This document shows, piece after piece, positions 53,377 through 62,782 of a stretch of DNA of 64,000 nt. A program made the position numbers and the translations under genes. The stretch comes from Muribaculaceae bacterium Isolate-037 (Harlan) (GTDB lineage: Bacteria; Bacteroidota; Bacteroidia; Bacteroidales; Muribaculaceae). Positions within the stretch are counted from its first letter, which is position 1, and every line of letters begins with the position of its first letter. A model generated the notes under the pieces. That model worked only from the letters and a program-made list of their open reading frames with translations. It did not search any database and had not been told where the DNA came from. The stretch lies in NCBI GenBank assembly GCA_003762615.1, contig RIAZ01000008.1, forward strand, positions 62,001-126,000, read 5' to 3'.

Positions 53377-54771
53377 TTAAAACTCGCAGTTCTTCGGATA
53401 GCGCGGGAAAGGTATCACGTCGCGGATGTTCTGCATACCGGTGACGAAGAGCACCAGACGCTCGAAACCGAGACCGAAACCGCTGTGAGGAACCGTGCCG
53501 TATTTACGGGTGTCCATATACCAGTCCATGCCGGTCAGTCCAAGCTCCTCTATACGTTTCTGCAGCTTCTCATAATTCTCCTCTCGCTGGCTACCGCCGA
53601 TAATCTCACCGATTTTCGGGAAAAGCACGTCCATTGCGCGGACAGTCTTGCCGTCATCGTTGAGCTTCATATAGAACGCCTTTATCTCCTTAGGATAATC
53701 GGTCAGGATGACCGGTTTCTTGAAATGCTCCTCCACGAGATAACGCTCATGCTCCGATGCAAGATCGACGCCCCAATAGACCGGGAACTCGAATTTCTTG
53801 CCGCTCTCCTCGAGGATCTTCACGCCCTCGGTGTAAGGTAGACGCACGAAATCGTTCTCAACCACAAATTTAAGGCGGTCGATAAGTTCCTTGTCAAAAT
53901 GGTCGTTGAGGAATTTTATATCATCGGCGCAATGCTCAAGCGCGTAGGTGATGCAATATTTAATAAACTCCTCGGCGAGATCCATATTGTCGGCTATCTC
54001 ATAGAATGCCATCTCCGGCTCTATCATCCAGAACTCGGAAAGGTGGCGCGGCGTATTGGAGTTCTCCGCACGGAATGTCGGTCCGAATGTATAGATCAGA
54101 CCGAGAGCCGTAGCACCTAACTCACCCTCAAGCTGACCGGAAACGGTAAGCGATGCGAGTTTGCCGAAGAAATCCTGAGAATAGTCGATATTTCCTGCCT
54201 CATCTTTAGGCAAATCGTTGAGAGGAAGCGTGGTCACCTGGAACTGTGCACCTGCGCCCTCGCAATCCGATGCCGTGATCAGCGGAGTATGGAAATAATA
54301 GAATCCTTTATCGTTGAAGAATTTATGTATGGCGTATGCGAGTGCGTGGCGTATGCGGAGCACGGCACCGAACGTATTGGTGCGCGGACGCAGATGCGCC
54401 TTCTCGCGAAGGAATTCAAGAGTATGACCCTTCTTCTGAAGCGGATAGTCGCCGGGGGCTGTGCCGTACACTTCAAGCTCACGAGCCTGTACCTCAACCG
54501 ACTGACCTGCACCCTGAGATGCAACCAACTCCCCCTGCACGTGGATGCTCGACCCGGTGGTGATTGCCTTCAGGTCGTCGTCGGAGAATTTAGAAAGGTC
54601 AAACACAATCTGAAGATTGTTGATGGTGCTGCCGTCGTTCAATGCCACGAACTGCACGTTTTTGTTGCCTCTCCTGGTTCTTACCCAGCCTTTGACATCT
54701 ACAATCTCACCGGCATGAGATGCGCCTTCCGTGAGAACGGTCTTGACTGTCTTTCTTCTTATATCTTCCAT
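53377..54771 (-). CDS. asnS: Asparaginyl-tRNA synthetase
   Basis: A 464-residue class IIb enzyme that charges tRNA-Asn. N-terminal OB-fold anticodon-binding domain ([20 protein letters not shown]), then the catalytic core: motif 1 ([20 protein letters not shown]), motif 2 ([20 protein letters not shown]) and motif 3 ([12 protein letters not shown]). The signature VTTLP after CEGAGAQFQ fits AsnRS rather than AspRS. Complete and of normal length. Co-directional with the pseudouridine synthase gene 29 bases upstream. Confidence 0.98.
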   Translation of the reverse strand: MEDIRRKTVKTVLTEGASHAGEIVDVKGWVRTRRGNKNVQFVALNDGSTINNLQIVFDLSKFSDDDLKAITTGSSIHVQGELVASQGAGQSVEVQARELEVYGTAPGDYPLQKKGHTLEFLREKAHLRPRTNTFGAVLRIRHALAYAIHKFFNDKGFYYFHTPLITASDCEGAGAQFQVTTLPLNDLPKDEAGNIDYSQDFFGKLASLTVSGQLEGELGATALGLIYTFGPTFRAENSNTPRHLSEFWMIEPEMAFYEIADNMDLAEEFIKYCITYALEHCADDIKFLNDHFDKELIDRLKFVVENDFVRLPYTEGVKILEESGKKFEFPVYWGVDLASEHERYLVEEHFKKPVILTDYPKEIKAFYMKLNDDGKTVRAMDVLFPKIGEIIGGSQREENYEKLQKRIEELGLTGMDWYMDTRKYGTVPHSGFGLGFERLVLFVTGMQNIRDVIPFPRYPKNCEF

Positions 54772-54800
54772 CTGTCAAAAAAAATACATTATGAAGGATT

Positions 54801-56345
54801 TTACTCGAAGCTACCCATGCGGAGGAAGTTAACCTCTTCCTGAGTGAGATAACGCCAGCGTCCACGGGGAAGGTTCTTCTTGGTGAGTCCGGCGAAGTAT
54901 ACGCGGTCAAGCTTGGTGACGCGATAGCCCAGACTCTCGAATATACGGCGCACGATACGGTTTCTGCCGCTGTGGATCTCGATGCCTGCCTGATTGCGGT
55001 CGGTCTCGCTGACGTAGCTGATTGCATCGGCATGAATCTCCCCATCCTCAAGCTCGATACCATCGGCGATGCGCTGCATATCCTCCTCGGTGATATCCTT
55101 GTCGGTCCACACGTGGTAGATCTTCTTCTTCACAAACTTGGGATGAGTGAGCTTAGAAGCAAGGTCGCCATCGTTGGTGAGAAGCAGCACGCCCGTAGTG
55201 TTGCGGTCAAGGCGTCCTACAGGATAGATACGCTCGCGGCACGCATTCTTCACAAGGTCAAGCACGGTGAGGCGTCCGTTGGGGTCATCGCTAGTGGTCA
55301 CGCAGTCTTTCGGCTTGTTGAGAAGCACGTAGCACTTGCGCTCCGGAGTCACCACCTTATCATCATATTCCACCACGTCATCATGTGAGATCTTGGTTCC
55401 GAGTTCAGTGACAACCTCTCCATTTACCTTCACGAGACCCTGTGTGATGAATTCATCAGCTTCACGACGTGAGCAAATGCCGGCATTTGCCATAAATTTG
55501 TTAAGACGGATCTGTTCGTTGGGATCGATATCCTCAAGTATGTAGTCCACCTGTTTCGGACGCGGAGTGAACATCTTGTTGTTTTGAGGCTTGCGGAATC
55601 CTCCCTGGTTGCGGTTGTTATAGCCACCCTGGTTGCGGTTGTTGTAGCCGCCCTGGTTACGGTTGTTGTAGCCGCCCTGGTTGGGACGCTGCTGGTAGCC
55701 ACCCTGGTTGCGGTTGTTGTAGCCGCCCTGGTTGCGGTTGTTGTTGTAGCCGCCCTGGTTAGGACGCTGCTGGTAGCCACCCTGGTTGCGGTTGTTGTTA
55801 TAGCCACCCTGGTTGAGACGCTGCTGATAGCCACCCTGGTTGCGGTTGTTGTAGCCGCCCTGGTTGGGACGCTGCTGGTAGCCACCCTGGTTGCGGTTGT
55901 TGTAGCCGCCCTGATTACGATTATTGTAATTATTCTGACGCGGCTGATAATTGCCCTGACGCGGCTGATAACCTTGACGCGGCTGATAGCCTCCCTCTGC
56001 ATTCTGATGGAAGCCGGTCTCAGAAGCACCTTCAGTCTTCTCTCCTTCGCCATCGGAAGCGGCGGGACGCTGCTGATAATTCTGCTGATAAGCGGGACGG
56101 TCGTAATGGTTGTTGTAGTTATTTCTGCCATATCCCATCGGACGCTGCTGATAACCATACTGTCTCTGCTGGTAACCTTGACGGTCGCCATACTGACGGT
56201 TGGCAGGCTGACGTTCGCCGGAAGCGTTGTCATCGTTAGGGTAATTCACTTTCTCATAGCGGTTTTCTGAATCTCCGCTCTCTGCATTCCCGACAGTGGG
56301 TGCTACGCCGATTCTCGGCCGTTTTGGTTTCTTTTCTGATTCCAT
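54801..56345 (-). CDS. rRNA pseudouridine synthase (RsuA/RluB family) with long NQGGYNNR-repeat N-terminus
   Basis: A 514-residue protein. The C-terminal ~250 residues are a complete RsuA/RluB/RluE-family enzyme: S4 domain (IRLNKFMANAGICSRREADE, FITQGLVKVNGEVV) and a catalytic domain with GRLDRNTTGVLLLTNDG (catalytic Asp). The first ~265 residues are disordered, rich in Q/N/G/R/Y, with about a dozen NQGGYNNR or NQGGYQQRP units (about residues 142-250), like an RGG/YGQ RNA-binding tail. Bacteroidetes members often have charged N-terminal tails, but this repeat is long. The enzyme modifies 23S (or 16S) rRNA; the tail may hold the RNA or drive condensation (inference). Confidence 0.88.
   Translation of the reverse strand: MESEKKPKRPRIGVAPTVGNAESGDSENRYEKVNYPNDDNASGERQPANRQYGDRQGYQQRQYGYQQRPMGYGRNNYNNHYDRPAYQQNYQQRPAASDGEGEKTEGASETGFHQNAEGGYQPRQGYQPRQGNYQPRQNNYNNRNQGGYNNRNQGGYQQRPNQGGYNNRNQGGYQQRLNQGGYNNNRNQGGYQQRPNQGGYNNNRNQGGYNNRNQGGYQQRPNQGGYNNRNQGGYNNRNQGGYNNRNQGGFRKPQNNKMFTPRPKQVDYILEDIDPNEQIRLNKFMANAGICSRREADEFITQGLVKVNGEVVTELGTKISHDDVVEYDDKVVTPERKCYVLLNKPKDCVTTSDDPNGRLTVLDLVKNACRERIYPVGRLDRNTTGVLLLTNDGDLASKLTHPKFVKKKIYHVWTDKDITEEDMQRIADGIELEDGEIHADAISYVSETDRNQAGIEIHSGRNRIVRRIFESLGYRVTKLDRVYFAGLTKKNLPRGRWRYLTQEEVNFLRMGSFE
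55597..55920. repeat. In-gene tandem repeat, about 24-27 bases per unit
   Basis: CCCTGGTTGCGGTTGTTGTA and variants recur about 12 times in the 5' half of the pseudouridine-synthase gene. Copies are nearly identical in DNA as well as protein, so the array has probably expanded recently and may vary in length between strains. Confidence 0.8.
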
Positions 56346-56602
56346 CTTGACAAATTTCTGTTTCTTTTTTTCTTATCCGGTCAAAACTATGCCCTCACGG
56401 CAGCCGACCTCAGAAAGGGTTATTATGTATTTTATTTGAGTTTTTGATTGGTGTCTCAATAATATTAATTGGCTATATATCAATTAATCTGTGTGAACGA
56501 CATCAACAATTGAAGCAATGAAGTCGCAGATGCGCCTCATATTGGCGCAAAATTAATAAAAAAATTTCAAAACAAAATAGTTTTCTCGAATAAATTTAAA
56601 TA

Positions 56603-56636
56603 TCAGGCAGCTGAGATCGTAATCTCAGCTGCCTGA
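56603..56636 (-). terminator. Hairpin after adk
   Basis: TCAGGCAGCTGAGAT pairs with ATCTCAGCTGCCTGA around a CGTA loop: a perfect 15-base stem. It is followed by TATTTAAATTT on the minus strand, so a weak U-tract. Confidence 0.65.
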
Positions 56637-56643
56637 ATGGTCT

Positions 56644-56706
56644 TTATTGTCTTTACTGTCATTATTGACATTACTGACATTATCGACATTAATGTCAGTT
56701 TGTCAA
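56644..56706. repeat. Degenerate TGTCATTA / TGACATTA tandem repeat
   Basis: Twelve-base steps such as TGTCATTATTGACATTACTGACATTATCGAC: read as imperfect direct copies with an embedded inverted one. Related to the palindrome after mdh (3588-3613). Directly behind the adk stop codon. Confidence 0.5.
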
Positions 56707-56724
56707 TCACAATTTGACGCTATA

Positions 56725-57312
56725 TTATTTGCGTGGTGCGCCTGTGATTTTCTCCAATCCCTTGGCTATATCGTTGAAGATATCATCCACTACGCCGCTT
56801 CCATTGACAGGGAGATACTTCCCTTCGTTATGGTAGTAATCGCGGAGCGGGGATGTCTGGTTGTGGTAAACGTCAAGACGTTTCTTGATGGTGTCGATAT
56901 TGTCGTCAGCACGCCCTGTCTCCTTGCCACGGTTGAGCATACGCTCCACAAGTTCCTCCTCCGGCACTTCAAGACCGACAACGGCATGAAGCTCCGTGCC
57001 TCGCTTTGCCAAAAGCTCCTTCAATGCCTCTGCCTGCGGGATAGTGCGTGGGAAACCATCAAAGATAACCCCCTTCTTTCCCTTAGCATCCTTTTCAAGG
57101 ACGTCATCAAGTATGCTTATCATAAGCTCATCGGGAATAAGTTGTCCCTGAGAGATAAACTCCTGTGCCACCTTCCCAAGATCTGTACCACGTTTGATGT
57201 GATCACGAAGAACTTCTCCCGTAGAAATATGGAATAGTCCGAATTCATCAATTAGTTTTGCACTTTGTGTCCCTTTGCCACTGCCGGGAGCACCGAATAA
57301 TACCAGATTCAT
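56725..57312 (-). CDS. adk: Adenylate kinase (short-lid form)
   Basis: A 195-residue enzyme (2 ADP to ATP + AMP). P-loop GAPGSGKGT (8-16), AMP-binding FHISTGEVLR and FDGFPRTIPQA, and the LID region reduced to LNRGKETGRADDN without the zinc/beta insertion found in ~215-residue bacterial forms. The short form is typical for Bacteroidetes. Ends in KGLEKITGAPRK. Separate from hpt by 95 bases with an AAACCATAAACT-type stretch. Confidence 0.97.
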   Translation of the reverse strand: MNLVLFGAPGSGKGTQSAKLIDEFGLFHISTGEVLRDHIKRGTDLGKVAQEFISQGQLIPDELMISILDDVLEKDAKGKKGVIFDGFPRTIPQAEALKELLAKRGTELHAVVGLEVPEEELVERMLNRGKETGRADDNIDTIKKRLDVYHNQTSPLRDYYHNEGKYLPVNGSGVVDDIFNDIAKGLEKITGAPRK

Positions 57313-57407
57313 ATAGTTTATGGTTTAAGGTTTATACTTTATAGTGGAGAGTGGAGAGCCATTTTATCTACTCTTTTTATCGAGATACAGAGACCGATCC
57401 GGAAGAC

Positions 57408-57983
57408 CTACTCTTTGATGACGTAGATATCCTTCAGGTTGCGCACCTTGCCATCGAGGTCAAGACCATATCCGATGATAAAACTTGGGGGAATCGTGAA
57501 TGCTGCATAATCCGGGGTGAAACCTGTCTTGCTGCTTGCCGGCTTATGGAGTAGAGTGACAAATCTCACCGATTCCGGACCCTGTTTCTTGATATCGGCT
57601 ATCATCTGCTTTGCCGTCAGACCGGTGTCGACGATATCCTCGATAATGACAACATCCCGTCCGGTCAGATCCTCCGTAAGACCGACAAGCTGCTTGACAT
57701 TACCAGTGGTCGACATGCCCTCGTAGCTCTTGTAGCGCACGAATGTCACCGAGCAGTCGTTGATGCCACATTCCCGGATTAAGTCTGCCGCGAATATGAA
57801 TGCCCCGTTTAAGACACAGATAAACAGCGGGCGCTTACCCTCCAGGTCCCTGCGAAGTTCTGACGCCACTCGCTTTACCTGACGGCGGATCTCATCCCTC
57901 TTCAGGAACGGGACGAACGTGAGTCCGTCTACCACTACCTCTTCAGCTATCCGCTCGTCGTCTGTCATCAATTTCTCTTCCAT
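57408..57983 (-). CDS. hpt: Hypoxanthine phosphoribosyltransferase
   Basis: A 191-residue purine-salvage enzyme (hypoxanthine or guanine + PRPP to IMP or GMP). The PRPP motif is VVIIEDIVDTGLT; ICVLNGAFIFAADLIREC and VRYKSYEGMSTTGNV are the other family elements, and PSFIIGYGLDLDGKVRNL is the base-binding end. Complete. An alternative start at MTDDERIAEE would drop 5 residues. The gene for the secreted protein ends 10 bases upstream, so hpt may be read from that transcript. Confidence 0.96.
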   Translation of the reverse strand: MEEKLMTDDERIAEEVVVDGLTFVPFLKRDEIRRQVKRVASELRRDLEGKRPLFICVLNGAFIFAADLIRECGINDCSVTFVRYKSYEGMSTTGNVKQLVGLTEDLTGRDVVIIEDIVDTGLTAKQMIADIKKQGPESVRFVTLLHKPASSKTGFTPDYAAFTIPPSFIIGYGLDLDGKVRNLKDIYVIKE

Positions 57984-57993
57984 GATATTTATC

Positions 57994-59118
57994 CTATATT
58001 TTCACTTTCTTTCCACCGATGATGTATATACCCTTGGGAAGCGATGCAATCTCTTCATCAGTAGCATCCTGATAAAGCTGCACTCCCGTGATGGAGTAGA
58101 CTGCCCGCGGTTTATTCCCACCGACTGCCTCTATCTCATCCACGTCCGCCTCAAATTCCGAATGAGTCTTTACGCATTTGAGTTCATCCTCATACCATCC
58201 CGGCACCACGAGATATGCCGTATTCGCCGGCACGTAATCAAGTCCGGATGCCTTGACAAAGCCAAGTGAGCCATCGGCACATCGCCCGAGCACACGCATT
58301 GTAGTCGGGTCATACTTGACGCGGTTGATATGTCCGGCTATGTCGCAGTTGAAATACTGACCTTTCAGCTTGTTGCCGCTGACCGCACTCCCTGTGCCCC
58401 CTACTGTCATACGGTTATCACCCGGCTCTGTCCCGACACATTCCACAACCACAGGAGTGGCGGCGGGAACTGTGCCCTCTATCTCGGAAAGCTCGACCCA
58501 ACCGTTCTTGACATTGCTGACATAATACATCTTCACTCCGGAGGAATATGCCGAAAACGGGAAGGAGGCATATACCGTGGTGTAGAGCGACCCATCAGCA
58601 TCCACATCTGGCATCGCTCCATAGAAATTCTCGCCCGCCGCATCCATCGGGAGTATAAACCATTTACGATAGTCGCCTGAGGAATTGGTACCCATTGTGC
58701 CACGATTACCCGACCAAGAGTTGCCATCAGCAAGATATTTTGTCACTCTACCATCTGTGCCGTATGCCATGTATAGCTTCTGCCCTTTTGAGTTGCCATT
58801 CTCCCGCAACTTCAAATAATGGTCTATGATCTGATAAACCCCCGTGCCTTGCGTGGTAAGCTGATATTCCGATCCCACTTTTGAAATATAAAATACAGAG
58901 GCTGGATCGTGTGACACATCATCAAACACGAGCCATAGTTTTATTGCCTGCAAATCAGCTGTTGTGGCGGCAATATCGATACTGCCGCGATTGTCTATAA
59001 CCGATGCATAGCGTTTTGTCTTGTAATTTTCAACCCTGTAGTAACCATCACCATTCAAATCAGCATATACGCCTAAAGTAGTTGCCGCCGCAACAATAAG
59101 AGTAAATATTTTCTTCAT
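57994..59118 (-). CDS. Secreted protein of unknown function with KGIYI-type C-terminal module
   Basis: Started at MKKIFTLIVAAATTLGVYAD (59118), a clean signal peptide; 374 residues. The N-terminal half (YYRVENYKTKRYASVIDNRG, IAATTADLQAIKLWLVFDD, YLKLRENGNSKGQKLYMAYG) has the repeating look of a ricin-type or fascin-like beta-trefoil, which is a guess from pattern only. The C-terminus AVYSITGVQLYQDATDEEIA, SLPKGIYIIGGKKVKI is the common Bacteroidales terminal beta module that resembles type IX secretion sorting domains. No enzyme motif was recognised. It precedes hpt by only 10 bases. Confidence 0.75.
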   Translation of the reverse strand: MKKIFTLIVAAATTLGVYADLNGDGYYRVENYKTKRYASVIDNRGSIDIAATTADLQAIKLWLVFDDVSHDPASVFYISKVGSEYQLTTQGTGVYQIIDHYLKLRENGNSKGQKLYMAYGTDGRVTKYLADGNSWSGNRGTMGTNSSGDYRKWFILPMDAAGENFYGAMPDVDADGSLYTTVYASFPFSAYSSGVKMYYVSNVKNGWVELSEIEGTVPAATPVVVECVGTEPGDNRMTVGGTGSAVSGNKLKGQYFNCDIAGHINRVKYDPTTMRVLGRCADGSLGFVKASGLDYVPANTAYLVVPGWYEDELKCVKTHSEFEADVDEIEAVGGNKPRAVYSITGVQLYQDATDEEIASLPKGIYIIGGKKVKI

Positions 59119-59202
59119 AAAAACATTATTTCCATACCTGCATACCCATCTGAACCGACAATTAAAGAGATGCCTGACATTCATAGGGAATCGGAATTTA
59201 AA

Positions 59203-59241
59203 AAATTGGTCATACCGGAGCATATCCGATATGACCAATTT
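59203..59241 (-). terminator. Terminator of the OmpA-like gene
   Basis: AAATTGGTCATA pairs with TATGACCAATTT (12 bases), and on the minus strand the hairpin runs on into TTTTTT. It lies 53 bases past the OmpA gene stop. Confidence 0.8.
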
Positions 59242-59293
59242 AATAACGATTATTTTCTATAATTATTTCACCTATTGCGAAATATTACGCATC

Positions 59294-60460
59294 TCACTGC
59301 GCAATACAGATTGCCACACGGTTCTGTACGGGATCGGGATAAGGCTGATCCTCTGCCTCACCCATGCTCTTCACTGTCATGCGAGATGCAGAAATACCGT
59401 ATTTTGTCTTAAGCATATTGGCAACTGCCTCTGCACGGCGTGCTGCAAGACGAAGGTTAAGCTGGAGTGAGCCTGTGCCCTTGTCGGCATAACCTGTAAT
59501 CGTAACCTTTGCATCAGGATGCTCCTGAAGGAAGTCTGCAACCGTAGCCACCTTTGTAGCCTCGCTGCCAACGATAGCAGTAGTGTTGATCTTGAAGAAC
59601 ACGTCGCGACGAAGCATCTCTACCTCTTTCTTTACAGGCTCTTCCTTAACAACCTCTACAGGAACTTCCACAACTTTCTCAACGATCTTCTCGATCACCT
59701 GAGGAGCCGGCTCCTCGATTACGCGGGTGCGAGTCTCATATTTGGGACCGAAGGCGTATTTAACGCCTACGAGTGCGTTGAAATACCAGTCAGAGTTTGA
59801 GCCGATCTTTGAGTTGTAGTTATCGCTGAGGGTATTTGCCATAACCTCAAGACCCACCTGGACGTTCTCTGCCACGTTGAAGTTAACGTCAAGACCGAAC
59901 TGTCCGAGGAAACGTACCACTGTGCCATCCCATGCATTGCCGAGAAGCTTGTAGTCAGCACCGTAAATCTGATTTGCACCTGCGGCACCAGACACTTGCT
60001 TGAGATAAGCGGCGTTGATGTCGTTAGCCTCACCATTGCCGAAGCCGATGTTCATTCCGAGACCAGCGATAAGGTTAACCTCAACAAGACGGTTGGGATT
60101 GTAGCCGCCGATAAGGTTGGTCATGTCTACAACCGCATCAATAGTGGGTGCTACATAGTTCCATTTCCAACGGGGATCGTCCTGACCCTTCATCTTGAGG
60201 ATACCTTTGCTCTGCCATGCGTTTACAGCAAGACGGGCACCGATGTAGGGATTGAACTTATAGCCTACTGCAAGCTGTGCATTCGGACTGAGGAGCTTGC
60301 CGAAGCCACCCTCGCCAAGAGTCTCCTGCATACCGAACTGAGCCTGACCATACCAGTGAGGAAGGAATACGTATTCGGTGACTGTTTCCTGAGCGTTGGC
60401 ACAGAGACCACCGAACAGAAGAGACGCTGTCAAAAGAATTTTATTTAATTTCATTTTCAT
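59294..60460 (-). CDS. OmpA-family outer-membrane protein
   Basis: A 388-residue porin-like anchor: signal peptide (cleavage after LCANA), an N-terminal beta-barrel (about 25-255), a Pro/Glu/Val linker (EEPAPQVIEKIVEKVVEVPV), and a C-terminal OmpA peptidoglycan-binding domain from about residue 286 (DVFFKINTTAIVGSEATKVA). The binding residues are Asp326 in GYADKG and Arg341 in LAARRAEAV. Such proteins fasten the outer membrane to the cell wall. It lies 42 bases after the alanine-rich lipoprotein gene on the same strand, so the two are probably one transcript of cell-envelope anchors. Confidence 0.95.
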   Translation of the reverse strand: MKMKLNKILLTASLLFGGLCANAQETVTEYVFLPHWYGQAQFGMQETLGEGGFGKLLSPNAQLAVGYKFNPYIGARLAVNAWQSKGILKMKGQDDPRWKWNYVAPTIDAVVDMTNLIGGYNPNRLVEVNLIAGLGMNIGFGNGEANDINAAYLKQVSGAAGANQIYGADYKLLGNAWDGTVVRFLGQFGLDVNFNVAENVQVGLEVMANTLSDNYNSKIGSNSDWYFNALVGVKYAFGPKYETRTRVIEEPAPQVIEKIVEKVVEVPVEVVKEEPVKKEVEMLRRDVFFKINTTAIVGSEATKVATVADFLQEHPDAKVTITGYADKGTGSLQLNLRLAARRAEAVANMLKTKYGISASRMTVKSMGEAEDQPYPDPVQNRVAICIAQ

Positions 60461-60502
60461 TTTCTTTTTTGGGTTCTGTAATTATATATAACAACTCAGT
60501 GA

Positions 60503-62782
60503 TTACTTAACCGTAACGTAGTAACGACGGGTAGATGTGTAGCCACGGTAGTCAAGTGCGGAGTAGAGAATTGCGTATGTCTTGCCTGACTGGAGTTTGC
60601 TTGCATCAATACCTACACGGTTTACTGTGCCTGCAAGCACTTCATTAAGACCTGCGCCACCGGCATTTAGATTAGCCACGTTGGATGCGTCAAGAGTGCC
60701 GTCAGCCTTAACCTCACCTACAACTGCAACATACTTCTTGTAAGCCGGAACCACGAGTTCTGCATTGTAAGAAGTGAGATACATTGTCACTGAGTTACCG
60801 CTACCCTTTACAAATACCGAAGGATCTGTCCAATCTGTTGAGAAATGGTGAAGCTCGCCATCTCCGCCCTTGTATGCTGCATATACCTGCAGATATGCAT
60901 TCGGGTTCTCAAGGATACCATTAACCTTATTGGCGATGCGGTTCCAGAGTTCAACAAATTTCTGTGCACCGTCAAGTTTGCCGGCAATCTGATTCTCAAT
61001 CTTGTCAAGGATATCGGTCAACTGTTCATTGATTGAAGCATCTACGCTCTTAAGTTGGCTATTGATATCTGAGATAAGAGTCTCAACCTGACCGATCAAC
61101 TGCTCCTTAACGGCAGCCTCAATCTCACCGGTAAATCCGGAACCCGGTTTATTCGGATCTCCGTTGATGGATTCTACAATAGAGTTGACAAAGTCGTTCA
61201 ACGCGGTGTTATTGTCTCCAGGTATTGAAACCGTACCACCATCATAGCCAAGTATAAGTTCACCCTCAAGAGGATTGCCCATACCATCCTTTACTGATGA
61301 AAGATCTATCTTTATCTGTGATTTCTCAATCTCAAATTTAACATCTTTAAGACTGAAATCCCAATTATATTTTGACTCATCGATGCCAAGATTCAACTCA
61401 ATCTTGATATCCTTTCTGAGATCAGCGAAGAAATCATGGAGAACGTTTGACAAGCGACCGAATGTCGGAAGCTTCTTGCTTGACGACATACCTTCAGCTG
61501 TACGGAAGCTCAATGGATGGAACGTAGTAGCTGCAATGTCATACTTTGAAAGGATTGAACGATCTTCAGTAGCATCTGACCCGAAGATAGGAGACTGCGT
61601 TGTGAGCTCGACTGCGTATGCAGGAAGGATACCGTCAAACTGACGATAGAGAGCAGCTGCAAGATCAGCGATGCTTGACTTAGAGCGGTCGTTGTAAAGA
61701 TCCTTAACCGCTGATTTCAATGCAGGATCAATCTCAAGTTTGATAGCTGCAATATCGTCAACTGTGGGAAGGATGTTAACTCTGTAGAGACCGTTCTGCT
61801 TGCCGGCACGTGTGCCGAAAGAGACACCGAAATTGAATTCAACATCATTATCCTTTACAAGTTCAAGCTGACCGAGCACATATTCACCATTGCTCTTGAC
61901 AAGACGGATCTTCATGCCGCTGCAATCGATGTTGCTGGGATTAACTGTAACGTAAAGATTACCGAGGGTTCCAATCTTAGTATCCTTTGTAACCAAATCA
62001 GCTTCGTTGGTTGCTGAATGACCAAGAGCTGCCCATACAGCATCACCGAGGTCGCCGGCAAGATTATCCTGGCTGTACTCAAACACGGAGTTTCCATTGT
62101 TCGGGAAATGGATGTCGTGGTCAGCAGAATAGAAGTAGTTGGCAAGGATTGTGTTGCTTACACCGATAGGCAGGTTGAACGTACCGAACATCGGGTTAAC
62201 ACAACGCTGAATCTCGATGTTGGTGATGAGCTGCGCAAACATCTTATCAACAAAAGAAGTAATTTTCCCAGCGGCAGCAAGGGCTGCATTTCCTGTAATC
62301 TGAGCAGCATCAGCAGCAGCCTGTGCAGCATCAGCAGCAGCTTTTGCTGCATCAGCAGCAGCTTGTGCAGCATTTGCTGTGCCTTGCGCTGCCTCAGCAG
62401 CAGCCTGTGCCTCAGCAGCAGCCTGTGCTGCCTCATTAGCTTTAGTCAAGGCGGCCTGCGCTGTAGCATTCGCACCATTGGCTGCATTTTTTGCCTGTTC
62501 AATAAGACCGATTAATTCCGTCTTATCTGCTTGAGTAAGATAACCGGCTGTTTCAAGGATAAGCACACGTGCCTCAAGTGCCTGCAACCTAGCCACCGTA
62601 GCGTATTCGCCCTTATCCTGTTTTTCAGCGATAAGATCCTGAAGCATTTTCACAACATCGGACTGCGACTGTTTGATTTCAGTTTTGAAGCTGTCCTCGT
62701 TGTCCTTACAAGAAGTGAACATGCCGACCCCACCGGTCGTAACGGTAAGCAACAGCAAGCCGTTGATTAGTTTTCTATTCAT
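60503..62782 (-). CDS. Large lipoprotein with alanine-rich coiled coil
   Basis: A 759-residue protein with a lipobox (VGMFTSC, lipidated Cys25). A helical stretch with a Lpp-like look follows (SFKTEIKQSQSDVVKMLQDL to about 95), then 97-172 is an alanine-rich coiled coil with heptad-like repeats (AAQAAADAAKAAADAAQAAA). The remaining ~580 residues are mixed: a beta-rich domain, then a second helical part (EAAVKEQLIGQVETLISDIN, about 540-600) and a beta C-terminus ending in STRRYYVTVK. I do not recognise the whole as a named family. It resembles an elongated periplasmic or surface stalk held in a membrane by lipid. Its own strong promoter gives a ~200-base leader. Confidence 0.8.
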   Translation of the reverse strand: MNRKLINGLLLLTVTTGGVGMFTSCKDNEDSFKTEIKQSQSDVVKMLQDLIAEKQDKGEYATVARLQALEARVLILETAGYLTQADKTELIGLIEQAKNAANGANATAQAALTKANEAAQAAAEAQAAAEAAQGTANAAQAAADAAKAAADAAQAAADAAQITGNAALAAAGKITSFVDKMFAQLITNIEIQRCVNPMFGTFNLPIGVSNTILANYFYSADHDIHFPNNGNSVFEYSQDNLAGDLGDAVWAALGHSATNEADLVTKDTKIGTLGNLYVTVNPSNIDCSGMKIRLVKSNGEYVLGQLELVKDNDVEFNFGVSFGTRAGKQNGLYRVNILPTVDDIAAIKLEIDPALKSAVKDLYNDRSKSSIADLAAALYRQFDGILPAYAVELTTQSPIFGSDATEDRSILSKYDIAATTFHPLSFRTAEGMSSSKKLPTFGRLSNVLHDFFADLRKDIKIELNLGIDESKYNWDFSLKDVKFEIEKSQIKIDLSSVKDGMGNPLEGELILGYDGGTVSIPGDNNTALNDFVNSIVESINGDPNKPGSGFTGEIEAAVKEQLIGQVETLISDINSQLKSVDASINEQLTDILDKIENQIAGKLDGAQKFVELWNRIANKVNGILENPNAYLQVYAAYKGGDGELHHFSTDWTDPSVFVKGSGNSVTMYLTSYNAELVVPAYKKYVAVVGEVKADGTLDASNVANLNAGGAGLNEVLAGTVNRVGIDASKLQSGKTYAILYSALDYRGYTSTRRYYVTVK

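Larger units (their letters stand above)
56346..56724. other. Intergenic region between pseudouridine synthase and adk
   Basis: No gene. A minus-strand TAATTTTG box (56548-56555) with TTTTG at 56573-56577 is a plausible promoter for the pseudouridine synthase operon, giving a leader of almost 200 bases. It also holds the adk terminator hairpin and a TGACATTA repeat. Confidence 0.5.

Noticed and set aside
55584..56270. Hydrophobic valine/alanine-rich frame antisense to the pseudouridine synthase repeat
   Set aside because: It is the reverse reading of the NQGGYNNR repeat array; no start signal and no membrane-protein pattern.
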